Source: an uncultured Pelagibacteraceae bacterium
Lineage (GTDB): Bacteria; Pseudomonadota; Alphaproteobacteria; Pelagibacterales; Pelagibacteraceae
Reading direction: 5' to 3'
Length of the DNA stretch: 64,000 bases
Assembly: GCA_902522955.1 (NCBI GenBank)
Contig: CABYXR010000001.1
Coordinates: forward strand, 165,373-229,372
This document shows positions 8,346 to 18,212 of the stretch, piece after piece. The translations under genes were made by a program, and so were the position numbers. The notes under the pieces are model-generated. The model was not told where the DNA came from and did no database searches. It saw only the letters and a list, made by a program, of their open reading frames with translations. The stretch's first letter is position 1. Each line of letters opens with the position of its first letter.

Positions 8346-9398
8346 TTAATCTTTTAAAGTTGTAATGTGACCCATTTTTCGACCAGGTCTTATATCTTTT
8401 TTAAGATAATCAAAAAAAAATTCATTTTGTTTAAACTTTTTTTCTCTAAACTTTAATATTTCATCGCCTAAGATATTTAACATTTCTGCATTAGAAATTT
8501 TTTTGTTTTCCATATAATCAAGATCGCAAACTGCCCTTATGTGATTGGTGAACTGACAAATCTCATAGCTGTTAACAGAATGCCAGAATCCATTATGACA
8601 TCTGTTTGCATATTCATTGAAAAAAAGATTATCTTTTTCATCAACCATAAATTCTAAATTTAGCGTTCCTAAATATTTTAATTTTTCTGCAAATTTGACC
8701 GTAATTTCTTGAGCTTGATTAAATATTTTTTTGCTGATATTGGCTGGAATTTTCGAATTTCTTAAAATACCATTTTCGTGTTTGTTTTCTGTGGGTTCAT
8801 ATATTGAAATTTTTCCGTTTTTGTACCTAGTCGCTGCCACAGATATCTCTTGCTTAAAATCTAGAAATTTTTCCAAAATATAATTTTTACTAAAATCTAT
8901 TTTAGGGTCAATTTCGTCAGTAGACTTAAATCTAAATTGTTGTTTACCGTCATAGCCTCCTGAAACAGATTTCATTATGCAATTGCCATATAATTGAATT
9001 CCCTCTTTTAAATCCCTTAAAGAATTAACAGTTTTCCAATCAGTAGTTTTAATTCCAAGGTCGTTAGCAAATTTCTTTTCTAATATTCTATTTTGTGCAA
9101 TTCTAAGGGTATCTGGTGAGGGATGGACTTCTTTTTTTCTAGAAATAATTTTTAAGATCTCATGAGATAGATTTTCAAAAGCATAAGTGCATATATCTAC
9201 TTGATCTATAAAATTTTCTATTAATTTTTTGTCTTTTAAATTGCCATAAATAAACTTATCGCAAAAATGTTGAGCTGGACCATTTTTATCATCTGTTAGT
9301 ATTACTGTTTTTATTCCTCCAATTTTTTTTGCAGATTTTACAAGTTGAGTTTCTAATTGACCGCTATATAAAATTCCTAGCGTGATATCTTTTGACAT
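8346..9398 (-). CDS. purK: 5-(carboxyamino)imidazole ribonucleotide synthase
   Basis: ATP-grasp 'MKSVSGGYDGKQQFRF', 'FEFMVDEKDNLFFNEYANRCHNGFWHS', adjacent to purE. Confidence 0.93.
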   Translation of the reverse strand: MSKDITLGILYSGQLETQLVKSAKKIGGIKTVILTDDKNGPAQHFCDKFIYGNLKDKKLIENFIDQVDICTYAFENLSHEILKIISRKKEVHPSPDTLRIAQNRILEKKFANDLGIKTTDWKTVNSLRDLKEGIQLYGNCIMKSVSGGYDGKQQFRFKSTDEIDPKIDFSKNYILEKFLDFKQEISVAATRYKNGKISIYEPTENKHENGILRNSKIPANISKKIFNQAQEITVKFAEKLKYLGTLNLEFMVDEKDNLFFNEYANRCHNGFWHSVNSYEICQFTNHIRAVCDLDYMENKKISNAEMLNILGDEILKFREKKFKQNEFFFDYLKKDIRPGRKMGHITTLKD

Positions 9399-9887
9399 TT
9401 ATTTTGGTTTTTTTTTGATGGATTGAGTTTGAATGCGTTTCCATTTTTCTAGATTAGATCTTATTTTAGTGTCAAATGTCCCAATAATTGAGGCTGCATA
9501 TAATCCTGCATTAAAAGAACCATTTATTGCCATTGTTGCAGTTGGGCAACCTCTGGGCATCTGAACTATAGATAATAAACTATCTAATCCTTTCAATTTT
9601 TTGCTTTCAATCGGGACTCCAATTACAGGCACAGTTGCTAATGATGAAACCATGCCTGGCAAATGAGCTGCTCCCCCTGCTCCTGCAATTATAACAGCAA
9701 AACCTTTTTTGGCAGCATTTTCTGCAAATTCAAACATTCTTTTAGGGGTCCTGTGAGCCGAAACTGTCAAAACCTCATAATTAATTTTTAAAAGTTTCAA
9801 AATTTTTTCAGCATCTTTCATAACAGGATAGTCAGATTGTGACCCCATTATGATTGCTACTTTATTATTTTTTTTATTGAGTTTCAC
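9399..9887 (-). CDS. purE: 5-(carboxyamino)imidazole ribonucleotide mutase
   Basis: 'IIMGSQSDYPVMKDAEKIL', 'VSAHRTPKRMFEFAENA', 'IIAGAGGAAHLPGMVSSLATVPVIGVP'. Confidence 0.98.
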   Translation of the reverse strand: MKLNKKNNKVAIIMGSQSDYPVMKDAEKILKLLKINYEVLTVSAHRTPKRMFEFAENAAKKGFAVIIAGAGGAAHLPGMVSSLATVPVIGVPIESKKLKGLDSLLSIVQMPRGCPTATMAINGSFNAGLYAASIIGTFDTKIRSNLEKWKRIQTQSIKKKPK

Positions 9888-9992
9888 AAATCAACTTAAC
9901 AATTATTTTAATAAAAACAATAGAGTTTTGTTTTCTTTTTTTTGACTAATTTATGCCAATCAAAACACAGATTTTTCCAACATATTGTAGAT

Positions 9993-10196
9993 ATGAAAAT
10001 ATTATCTATTTTAGCATTGATGATTTTTTTAACGAGCTGTGCAGGAGGTAACATCTCTAAAGTAAAATTTGGTAAACGTTGTACTGCTGCTGACGAAAAT
10101 GGTCTTAAAGAGAGTTCATACGTTTGGGTGATTAGTAAAGATGCCTTAAAATCGTTCGATAAAAGAATAAATAAATCAAATTGCTCTAAAACCTAA
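9993..10196 (+). CDS. Small putative lipoprotein
   Basis: MKILSILALMIFLTSCAGG lipobox; start chosen at MKIL. Confidence 0.6.
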   Translation: MKILSILALMIFLTSCAGGNISKVKFGKRCTAADENGLKESSYVWVISKDALKSFDKRINKSNCSKT

Positions 10197-10223
10197 ATAA
10201 ATATTTAATTTTTAATATTTATG

Positions 10224-10263
10224 ATAATAAGGGGTTTATGAATAGACATTTACCCCTTATTAT
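10224..10263 (+). promoter_or_regulatory. Perfect 12-bp hairpin enclosing start codon and sequestering SD of the downstream gene
   Basis: ATAATAAGGGGT (10224-10235) / ACCCCTTATTAT (10252-10263); loop contains ATG at 10238. Confidence 0.6.
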
Positions 10264-11332
10264 AGCTCTTATAATTTGTCTTTTTTTTAATTTTAATTCA
10301 ATGGCAATGGATAAAAAACCCTATCATCATATTTATAAAGACGGGAAGCTTTTTGCCTTTAGAAATTTAGAGGGTGGACCCAAAAGAGATCCTAATTTTA
10401 AATGGAACTGGAAAGTTTTTAGAGATGAAAAAAAAAAATTAGAGATAAATTTCCCTCCTGAACATGTAATTAATAGAAAAGAGGTTCTAAAAAATCTTCA
10501 AAAATATAAATCTGACTCATATGTCATGTGGCTCGATCATGCGAGTTTTATTATAAAGTTAGGAGACACAACAATTATTACAGATCCAGTTTTTGAAAAA
10601 AATTATGGACCTTTATGGTTTGGGCCTAAAAAATATATCAATTCTCCTTTAACTCTAAAAGATCTGCCAAAAATTGATTTATTTTTAGGCACTCATAATC
10701 ACTATGATCATTTCTCAGTTAGAACTATTAAAAACTTCCCCTATAAAGATGCTAAAGTTCTTGTGCCTCTTAAACTTGGAAAATATTTTACTAGAAATGG
10801 TTATAAAAAAGAAAATGTAAATGAGATGGATTGGTTTGATAAGATTAAAATTAATGAAGATATAACTATTACAATGTTACCAGCACAACATTGGAGTAAA
10901 CGTTGGATTTGGGGAGATGGAAATACAGATAGGAGCCTTTGGGGAAGTTTTTTAATTGAGTATAAAAATAAAAAAATCTTTTTTGCATGTGATACTGGTC
11001 CTGCTCCATTTTATAAACAATTAGGTAAAAAATTTGGTTCTATTGACTTAGCTTTTGGAAATATTGGGGCTTATAATTTTTATCCAATAATACCTGTGAA
11101 AGATAAATCAGTGTTTCACACGAACCCAGAGGAACTTTTATCTTTAATGCGAGATTTAAAGGTAAAAAAAGTAGTTGGGATGCACTGGGGAACTGCGATC
11201 TTAAGTTTGGAAAAAATTTGGGAACCTCCAGTAAGATTTAAGGCAAATGCGGAAAAATTTGGTTACAGTAAAGAAGATGCGATTATATTTAAAATTGGTG
11301 AAATTAAAAAACTTGAGGACTTAATTAACTAG
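10238..11332 (+). CDS. Exported MBL-fold metal-dependent hydrolase (NAPE-PLD/UlaG-like)
   Basis: Signal peptide; 'MWLDHASFIIKLGDTTIITDPVF', 'LGTHNHYDHFS', 'PAQHWSKRWIWGDGNTDRSLWGSFLIEY', 'GMHWGTA'. Confidence 0.88.
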   Translation: MNRHLPLIIALIICLFFNFNSMAMDKKPYHHIYKDGKLFAFRNLEGGPKRDPNFKWNWKVFRDEKKKLEINFPPEHVINRKEVLKNLQKYKSDSYVMWLDHASFIIKLGDTTIITDPVFEKNYGPLWFGPKKYINSPLTLKDLPKIDLFLGTHNHYDHFSVRTIKNFPYKDAKVLVPLKLGKYFTRNGYKKENVNEMDWFDKIKINEDITITMLPAQHWSKRWIWGDGNTDRSLWGSFLIEYKNKKIFFACDTGPAPFYKQLGKKFGSIDLAFGNIGAYNFYPIIPVKDKSVFHTNPEELLSLMRDLKVKKVVGMHWGTAILSLEKIWEPPVRFKANAEKFGYSKEDAIIFKIGEIKKLEDLIN

Positions 11333-12515
11333 CTTTTTTTTTATTTCTTTCTCTGTCAAGAAGTTGGGTCAAACTCTCAACCATAATATCACTTGCCTGA
11401 AATATCTCGGAAGGTTTAAATTCTTTTGAAAAATTTTTCTCAGGATTTGATTTATCTTCAATTATAATATTGCCGTCAGCTGACTCTGAATTTAAATAAA
11501 TCAATATTAACCAATCCTCGTCTGGAGAGTCATCAAACTTAATTAGAACTTCACCTCTTTCCATCCTAAAATCTAAACAGCGAAAAATACTTAAGTATTT
11601 AGGAACATATTTTCGGTTTAATTGGAAGCAAAGACTATGAGCGCTACGCCAAAAAGACTCGAGAGCATACTCTATTTTTTGCCGTTCTAAATAATAATTT
11701 TTTTCTTTTTCTAAAAGTACTGATCTGTCATCTTCCTCTGATACATTTATTCCTAACTGCTCTACTCTTTCTCTAATTTTTTGATCTCTTAAATCTTGAT
11801 ATCGTTTTTTAATGGCAATTATTCTTTCTTCTACTTCCTTGTAGTTTTCTCGTTGCTGACTCAGTACAAATTTTTCTATTGATCTAATTTCATTTGCTTC
11901 TCTTTGGCGGAATTTTTCAATTTTTTTCTCAAGTTTAATTTGTTCCAAGAACTTTCTTTGTCTTTCAGCTTGTTCTTTACGAACTTCGGCCTGCTCCTCA
12001 CGTATAAACTGTTTTAAATCCTTCTTTCTTTCTTTCTCAAGTTTTATTTCTTCTTTAAGTTCCTCCACCTTCATTCTTAAAACAATATCTCTTTCAACTT
12101 TTAATTTTTTTTGTAATTTTAATTTCTCTTTTTCCATTTCCTTTATCTTCAGCTGTTTTTGCTTTTCTCGTTCTTCTACTATCACTTGTTTTATGACTGA
12201 TACTTTTTTTGAGATGCCTATAAAAAAGTTTTGAAGATATTGATCTATGTTAAAATTAAATTTTACTAAAGATTTTATTTTATCATTTATTTGTAAAAAA
12301 CTTAAAACTATAGCTCTAGCTTTTTCACCTCGTTTTGAATATCTCTTTTTTGAAGATTTGATTGAATTTTTTTTTGGTGATTTTTTTTGTTTTATTTTTT
12401 TTTGATTTTTTTTCTTTTTTACTTTTCTTCTTTTATTTTTTGCTTTTTTTAAAAAACGTTTTTTTGTTTTTTTTGATCTTTTTTTTTTGGTAAATTTCTT
12501 TTTCTTTTTTTTCAT
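11325..12515 (-). CDS. Hypothetical protein: poly-Lys/Arg N-terminus, long charged coiled coil, acidic C-terminal domain
   Basis: Continuous 396-codon ORF; N-terminus MKKKKKKFTKKKRSKKTKKRFLKKAKNKRRKVKKKKNQKKIKQKK. Confidence 0.75.
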   Translation of the reverse strand: MKKKKKKFTKKKRSKKTKKRFLKKAKNKRRKVKKKKNQKKIKQKKSPKKNSIKSSKKRYSKRGEKARAIVLSFLQINDKIKSLVKFNFNIDQYLQNFFIGISKKVSVIKQVIVEEREKQKQLKIKEMEKEKLKLQKKLKVERDIVLRMKVEELKEEIKLEKERKKDLKQFIREEQAEVRKEQAERQRKFLEQIKLEKKIEKFRQREANEIRSIEKFVLSQQRENYKEVEERIIAIKKRYQDLRDQKIRERVEQLGINVSEEDDRSVLLEKEKNYYLERQKIEYALESFWRSAHSLCFQLNRKYVPKYLSIFRCLDFRMERGEVLIKFDDSPDEDWLILIYLNSESADGNIIIEDKSNPEKNFSKEFKPSEIFQASDIMVESLTQLLDRERNKKKAS

Positions 12516-12541
12516 TCCTGTATTTAATTAAATATCAGGTT

Positions 12542-13753
12542 TTATGAATTATATATATAGTCTCGTGTGGAATGAGCTGATTGAAAGTTCTTCACAATTT
12601 GTAATTGAAAAACAGCTAAGTCGCGATATCGAAACGCTGCCGCACAACTTGCTAAATAAAATTCCCACATCCTACAAAATTTTTCATCAAACAAATCCTT
12701 AATTTCATTTCTTTTCTCCATAAATTTATCTAACCATGCTTCTAATGTTTTATCATAATGTCTAATCAATGTTTCAGTATCAGCCACAATTAACCCTGTT
12801 TTTTCTATTGGTTTGATCAGTTGACTTAAAGAGGGACAAACTCCTCCAGGGAAAATATATTTATTAATAAATTGATTGGGAGCTGATGGTTGATCAACTA
12901 CGCCAATAAGATGAAACAAAAATATTCCATTAGATTTTAAAATACTATTTATTTTCTTAAAGAACGTATTATAAAACTTAACACCCAAATGCTCTCCAAA
13001 ACCAACCGATACAATACGATCAAAATTACCCTTCACTAACCGATAGTCTTGTAATTCAAATTTTACTTGATTTTCCAGACCGAGTTCTTTGGCTTTGTCT
13101 TTACAATACTTTATTTGATTGGTGCTTAAAGAAACTCCTGTAACTTCACAATCAAATTGTTTTGCTATTTCAAAACAAAGACCTCCCCATCCACAGCCAA
13201 TATCAAGTACCCGTTGGTTCTTTTTTATATCTAGTTTTTTTATTATATGTTGAATTTTGTTTTTTTGAGCTTCCTCTAAAGTTTTAGTATCTTTTTTCCA
13301 ATAACCACAGGAATACTGTCTAGATTTTTTTCCTAACATTACGTCGTATAGATATTCTCCTTTTTTTCCTCCAACATCGTAATGTGCTTCTACATTTTTT
13401 TTTGCTTTACCTGGAAAGTTGTAATTGGATATAAATCTCCAGCCCTGGTAAAGTTTTTTAAAAAATAAACTAGCAGTATTTACTTCTTTTCTTCCCAAAT
13501 TTTTTATCAAATCCATCAAAAATTCTTTCAATGACGCATTTTCAATTATAATTTCTCCTCTCATGTAAGCTTCGGGAAACTCTAGCTCTGGGTTTAATAA
13601 AATTTTCCAATTTAAATTTTGTTTTAATAGTTTCAAAGTGATTGGGTTACTAGTTCTTGGATTTGGGCCACAAATATATTTTTGACCTTTAGAGTCTATC
13701 AGGATAATTCCACCGTCCTTGTATATTTTTGAAAATACTCTTGCCAAAATCAT
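12542..13753 (-). CDS. cfa: Cyclopropane-fatty-acyl-phospholipid synthase family methyltransferase
   Basis: 'AHYDVGGKKGEYLYDVMLGKKSRQYSCGYW', 'RVLDIGCGWGGLCFEIAKQFDCEVTGVSLS', 'SVGFGEHLG'. Confidence 0.93.
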   Translation of the reverse strand: MILARVFSKIYKDGGIILIDSKGQKYICGPNPRTSNPITLKLLKQNLNWKILLNPELEFPEAYMRGEIIIENASLKEFLMDLIKNLGRKEVNTASLFFKKLYQGWRFISNYNFPGKAKKNVEAHYDVGGKKGEYLYDVMLGKKSRQYSCGYWKKDTKTLEEAQKNKIQHIIKKLDIKKNQRVLDIGCGWGGLCFEIAKQFDCEVTGVSLSTNQIKYCKDKAKELGLENQVKFELQDYRLVKGNFDRIVSVGFGEHLGVKFYNTFFKKINSILKSNGIFLFHLIGVVDQPSAPNQFINKYIFPGGVCPSLSQLIKPIEKTGLIVADTETLIRHYDKTLEAWLDKFMEKRNEIKDLFDEKFCRMWEFYLASCAAAFRYRDLAVFQLQIVKNFQSAHSTRDYIYNS

Positions 13754-13755
13754 TT

Positions 13756-14640
13756 TTATGCAGCTATGTTTTCTTTTTGATTAAACTTTAAATCGCTAAG
13801 TTTTTTTAATAACTCTTTTTTTTCTTTTTCGCTTAAAAGTATTAATGGAGGAAGTAAATTTTTGAAACAATCATTGTTTGATGAAAAATAAGAATGTAGA
13901 GCAGAAATTAGATTAAATTTATCAAAAGTTTCCCTCACTGCAATTAATTTTTCATTTTGCGTTTGTTTCTCTTTTTTTTCAAAATCATCAAAAACTTTTC
14001 TGGCTAATGAATGGGTAACTTGTGTAACTGCTGAAATTGTTCCTGCGCAGCCAAGTTCAAGACTTTTTAAAAGTTTTGCTTCTGACCCTGGAAATACTAA
14101 AAAATTTTTGATCTTCAAATTTTCGTAAAGGTTATAACTTGAATCTTTTACACCTATTATATTTTTTGGAAAATCTGTAACTAATTTTTTTACAAATAAC
14201 GGGGTAAATAAAAATGAAGAAAGTTTTTCAAAATTATACAAAATTATTCTAATTTTTGGAACTTCTTTAACTATATGTTTGTAAAATTCGTATACACCTT
14301 TTTCAGTATTTCCCTTATAATAAGCAGGTGGCATAATTAAAAAATCTTTAAAATCATATTCAAACGCATATTTTATCAAATCTAAAGTTTCATTTAATGA
14401 GTTAGACCCTGTTCCTAAAAAAAATTTTTTTCTTAGTTTGTGGCTTGCAATTTTAGAAATCAAATTTTTTTTTGAATTTAAATCGATTAATTGGCTTTGG
14501 CCGGTAGACCCAAAAAAAATAGCTCCATGTAAACCGTTATTTATTGACTCCGATGCATGATTTATTGTTGCTTCTACATTTAAAGAGTAATCCTCATTTA
14601 AAATACTACATGTTGCTGAATAAATGCCTTTAGTGATCAT
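13756..14640 (-). CDS. Dihydrodipicolinate synthase/N-acetylneuraminate lyase family protein
   Basis: 'GIYSATCSILNEDYSLNVEATINHASESINNGLHGAIFFGSTGQ', 'ILYNFEKLSSF', 'IGVKDSSYN'. Confidence 0.8.
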   Translation of the reverse strand: MITKGIYSATCSILNEDYSLNVEATINHASESINNGLHGAIFFGSTGQSQLIDLNSKKNLISKIASHKLRKKFFLGTGSNSLNETLDLIKYAFEYDFKDFLIMPPAYYKGNTEKGVYEFYKHIVKEVPKIRIILYNFEKLSSFLFTPLFVKKLVTDFPKNIIGVKDSSYNLYENLKIKNFLVFPGSEAKLLKSLELGCAGTISAVTQVTHSLARKVFDDFEKKEKQTQNEKLIAVRETFDKFNLISALHSYFSSNNDCFKNLLPPLILLSEKEKKELLKKLSDLKFNQKENIAA

Positions 14641-14687
14641 AATCTTACCTAATTTATTGTATCTAAGTTATATAGTTAAAATCAAGC

Positions 14688-15605
14688 ATGAAAATTCTTT
14701 GTATAAATGTGAGGAAAGGGATAGGAGATCAGATAATTTTCCTCCCATATATTCATGCTATTTCTAAAAAATTTAAAAGCCCCATTTCTTTACTAGCTAA
14801 AAAAAATTCTAAAGCTAAAGAATTATTTTCAGATGACAGTTTAATAGATGAAATAATTAATTTAGAAGAAGATATGGATGGAATTAAAGGTATTCTAAAA
14901 CTGTCTAAAGAATTGAAAAATAGAAATTATGATAAAATTTTCATTTTTAACTCCTCTTTGAGGTATAACATTGTTGCTCGATTAGCAGGTATTAAATCAA
15001 TTTATCAATATCCTCTTTTTAGGAAAAAAGATAATATTGTATTAAGTGCTAAAATTTTTACTGAAGATATAATAAGTAAAGTTGTTTCGACTGAACCTAA
15101 TCTAGTCATAAAAAATGATAATAAGTTAGATGAAAGATTTAAACATATTTGTTTAGGAGTAAGTGCTTCGGGTCCAACAAAAAGATGGAATATTAAAAAT
15201 TATATTAAATTAGCAGAGAATATAAATAAAAAAGCTAAATGTAAATTTTATATAGCTGGAGGAAAAAATGATATTGATTTAATAAACGAGTTTAAAAATT
15301 CAGAGATTAAAAATAATTTTATTTCTTTTGAAAATTTAAGTATTAAAGAAACACTGCCCATTATAAAAAATATGAATTTGATGATAACAAATGATACTTC
15401 TTGGAGCCATATAGCAGTCTCATTGAAAGTAAAAACTCTTACCTTGTTTATGGACTCGCCAGTCATGGCTTACGGCCGATATTCTTCAAGAATGACCACG
15501 ATCGAACCGTTTGGAGAAAAAGACACAACAACTCATGATACTCTTGGTAAAGATAAAATTTCATTTGATGAAGTTTTTAATAAATCAATTGAGATGCTTG
15601 ATTAG
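14688..15605 (+). CDS. Glycosyltransferase family 9 (heptosyltransferase-like)
   Basis: 'NVRKGIGDQIIFLPYIHAI', 'ASGPTKRWNIKNYIKLAENI', 'MITNDTSWSHIAVSLKVKTLTLF'. Confidence 0.85.
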   Translation: MKILCINVRKGIGDQIIFLPYIHAISKKFKSPISLLAKKNSKAKELFSDDSLIDEIINLEEDMDGIKGILKLSKELKNRNYDKIFIFNSSLRYNIVARLAGIKSIYQYPLFRKKDNIVLSAKIFTEDIISKVVSTEPNLVIKNDNKLDERFKHICLGVSASGPTKRWNIKNYIKLAENINKKAKCKFYIAGGKNDIDLINEFKNSEIKNNFISFENLSIKETLPIIKNMNLMITNDTSWSHIAVSLKVKTLTLFMDSPVMAYGRYSSRMTTIEPFGEKDTTTHDTLGKDKISFDEVFNKSIEMLD

Positions 15606-16138
15606 CTAAAATCACTTTTAATAATTTTATCAGTAGCTTCGTTTACTAACTGACTTAATCTTTCTGTACGTATTTCTCTATTTAAATCTGGATGAATTTT
15701 TTGTTGTAGCTTTTTCGCAGCAGTTAAAACTTCTTCTTTTGAACAACCCTTTTTTAAACCTAGTAATTTATAGGCTTCATCTAAAGATACGCTTGAAGAT
15801 CCTTGCGGTTGATTGAATTGCCCTTGAGAAAATTTACCTGAATTTTTCAAAAACTGTATTAGCCTCCAAAGCTGAAACATTTGTAAAGCAGTGAGCCCTT
15901 TAATTTTTAATCCGCTTAAAATTACAAATAGAAACGGTAAAGAAAATATAAATTTTCCTCCAATTGTAAAAATTGCTGCAATTATCAATGATAAATAAAC
16001 AATAATTTTTTTAATAGTCAATGCAATTTTTTTTGAACTTGTTTTGGTAAACCAATTTAAAAATAAATAAACAATGACAAAAATGGTTATTCCGATTAAA
16101 AGTAAATTCATATAATTATCAATATATGAATATACCAA
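15602..16138 (-). CDS. Membrane-anchored J-domain protein (Tim14/Pam18-like topology)
   Basis: N-terminal TM helices, C-terminal 'SLDEAYKLLGLKKGCSKEEVLTAAKKLQQKIHPDLNRE' with HPD. Confidence 0.8.
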   Translation of the reverse strand: MVYSYIDNYMNLLLIGITIFVIVYLFLNWFTKTSSKKIALTIKKIIVYLSLIIAAIFTIGGKFIFSLPFLFVILSGLKIKGLTALQMFQLWRLIQFLKNSGKFSQGQFNQPQGSSSVSLDEAYKLLGLKKGCSKEEVLTAAKKLQQKIHPDLNREIRTERLSQLVNEATDKIIKSDFS

Positions 16139-18210
16139 AATTAAAGAAAATTAAGAGTGAGAAAAAGTATCACGATATAACACTCATAGATGATTATTCG
16201 TGGGTAGATCAACCTAATATTTTAGAGGTTTTGAAAGACTCGAGTAAATTACTTCCGGATGTAAGAAAGTATATTGATGAAAATAATAAACTCACAAAAG
16301 ACTACTTTGTTGATATAAAAAACTTTCAAAAAAAACTTTTTGATGAAATTAAATCAAAGATAAAACTTAATGATACCTCTCTTAAATTTAAGGATAAAAA
16401 ATATTTTTACTGGGTTAAAACAGAAGCACAAGGAAATTATGGAAAAAGAATTCGACAACTTATTGATGGTTCTAAACCTGAAGAAATTTATTTTGATGGA
16501 GATATAGAAAAGAAAAAATCTGGATCAGAATATTTTGGACTTGGAAATGTGAGTGTTTCTCCTTGCGATGAATTTATGGCATATTCATTAGACTTAAAAG
16601 GATCTGAATATTATACAATATATATAAGAAATCTAAGTACCAATAAAAATGAGAAAGACTTAATAGAGAATACAAGTGGAAATGTAACTTGGGCTTTAGA
16701 TAGTAAAAGTTTTTTTTATTCAAAATTGGACAAATTTCATAGACCAAGAAAAATATACCAACACATCTTAGGAACAAAAATTGAAAATGATATTCTAATT
16801 TTTGAAGAAAATGATGAAACTTTCACCTGTGGAATAAGTTTATCATCAGACGAAAAATATTTTATAATCTCAACTTCTGATCATATTACAACTGAGGAAT
16901 ATTTTTTTTCCTCGAGCTTAAAATCTCTTAAGCCAATATTATTTAAAAAAAGAGAGAAAGATGTTAGATATTCACTAGATACATGGAATGATTATTTCTA
17001 TGTTCATACTAATAAAGATGCCCGAGACTACAAAATTTTAAGAAGTAAAATTAATGATAAAGACAAATTAGAAGAATTTATACCTTCTAAAAAAGAAACC
17101 GTTATTGGAGGACTAGAATTTTTAGATAATTATATAATAAGAGGTGAAAAAGCAGATGCAATATCAAAAATTTTTGTTAGAGATATAAAAACAAATTTAG
17201 AGCAAGAAATAAAAATTTCGGATGAAGTTATAGGTTCGCCAAGTATTTCTTTAAAGCAAAAAAATACAAATACTACGAAGATAAGAGTGGGTTGGGAAAG
17301 TCTATCAACGCCAGGTAAAGTGTATGAATATGATATTTTAACAAAAGAAAAAAAACTTGTTAAAGAAGTAGAGATACCATCTGGACATAATCCTGAAAAA
17401 TACATTGTAGAGAGAATAAAAGCAAAATCTCACGATGGAAGAATGATTCCTATAAGCCTTATAAGATTAAAAAATTCTAGACAAGATGGAAAATCAAAAG
17501 TTTTACTTTATGCCTATGGAGCCTACAAACATAGTATAGACCCTTCTTTTAGCGCTTCAAGATTTTGTTTAGTAGATCGCGGTATAACTTTTGCAATAGC
17601 TCATATAAGAGGAGGAGGTGATTTAGGAGATGTTTGGCATGAAGAAGGTAAGATGAAACTAAAGAAAAATACTTTTTTAGATTACGTTGCATGTGCAAAT
17701 CATTTAATTGAGCAGAGATATACTTATAAAGGTGGAATTTGTTTCTACGGGGGATCAGCAGGAGGTTTGACTGGTGGAGCGTTAGCCAATATGGCGCCTG
17801 AATTATTTTTTTCAATGCTGTTATTGGTGCCATTTGTAGACACTATGACTACAATGTTGAACGAAAAACTACCTTTGACCCCTTCTGAGTGGGAGTTATG
17901 GGGAAATCCGATTAAGAGTAAAGAATATTTTGAATATATTTTATCTTATTCACCATACAATAATATATCTAATAAAGATTATCCTCCGATGTTAATTACT
18001 ACCTCATTGTTCGATAACAGAGTTTTATACTCTGAGCCCGTAAAATATATAGCTAAACTTAGAGATTTAAAAAATGATCAAAATATACAATTGCTAAAGT
18101 GTAAAACTGAAGCTGCTGGCCATGGTGGTATGAGTGGACGTGATAACGCAATAGAAGAACTTTCAGAAGAATACAGTTTTATATTAAAAAATGCAAATAT
18201 TGAAAATTAA
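16126..18210 (+). CDS. ptrB: S9 family prolyl oligopeptidase / oligopeptidase B
   Basis: 'DDYSWVDQPN', 'HIRGGGDLGDVWHEEGKMKLKKNTFLDYVACANHLI', 'CFYGGSAGGLTGGALANMAPELF'. Confidence 0.92.
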   Translation: MNIPKLKKIKSEKKYHDITLIDDYSWVDQPNILEVLKDSSKLLPDVRKYIDENNKLTKDYFVDIKNFQKKLFDEIKSKIKLNDTSLKFKDKKYFYWVKTEAQGNYGKRIRQLIDGSKPEEIYFDGDIEKKKSGSEYFGLGNVSVSPCDEFMAYSLDLKGSEYYTIYIRNLSTNKNEKDLIENTSGNVTWALDSKSFFYSKLDKFHRPRKIYQHILGTKIENDILIFEENDETFTCGISLSSDEKYFIISTSDHITTEEYFFSSSLKSLKPILFKKREKDVRYSLDTWNDYFYVHTNKDARDYKILRSKINDKDKLEEFIPSKKETVIGGLEFLDNYIIRGEKADAISKIFVRDIKTNLEQEIKISDEVIGSPSISLKQKNTNTTKIRVGWESLSTPGKVYEYDILTKEKKLVKEVEIPSGHNPEKYIVERIKAKSHDGRMIPISLIRLKNSRQDGKSKVLLYAYGAYKHSIDPSFSASRFCLVDRGITFAIAHIRGGGDLGDVWHEEGKMKLKKNTFLDYVACANHLIEQRYTYKGGICFYGGSAGGLTGGALANMAPELFFSMLLLVPFVDTMTTMLNEKLPLTPSEWELWGNPIKSKEYFEYILSYSPYNNISNKDYPPMLITTSLFDNRVLYSEPVKYIAKLRDLKNDQNIQLLKCKTEAAGHGGMSGRDNAIEELSEEYSFILKNANIEN

Positions 18211-18212
18211 AT

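Noticed and set aside
12360-12515. Low-complexity T-rich/A-rich tract as possible repeat or mobile element edge
   Set aside because: Explained by lysine codons of the coiled-coil protein in an AT-rich genome; no terminal repeats.
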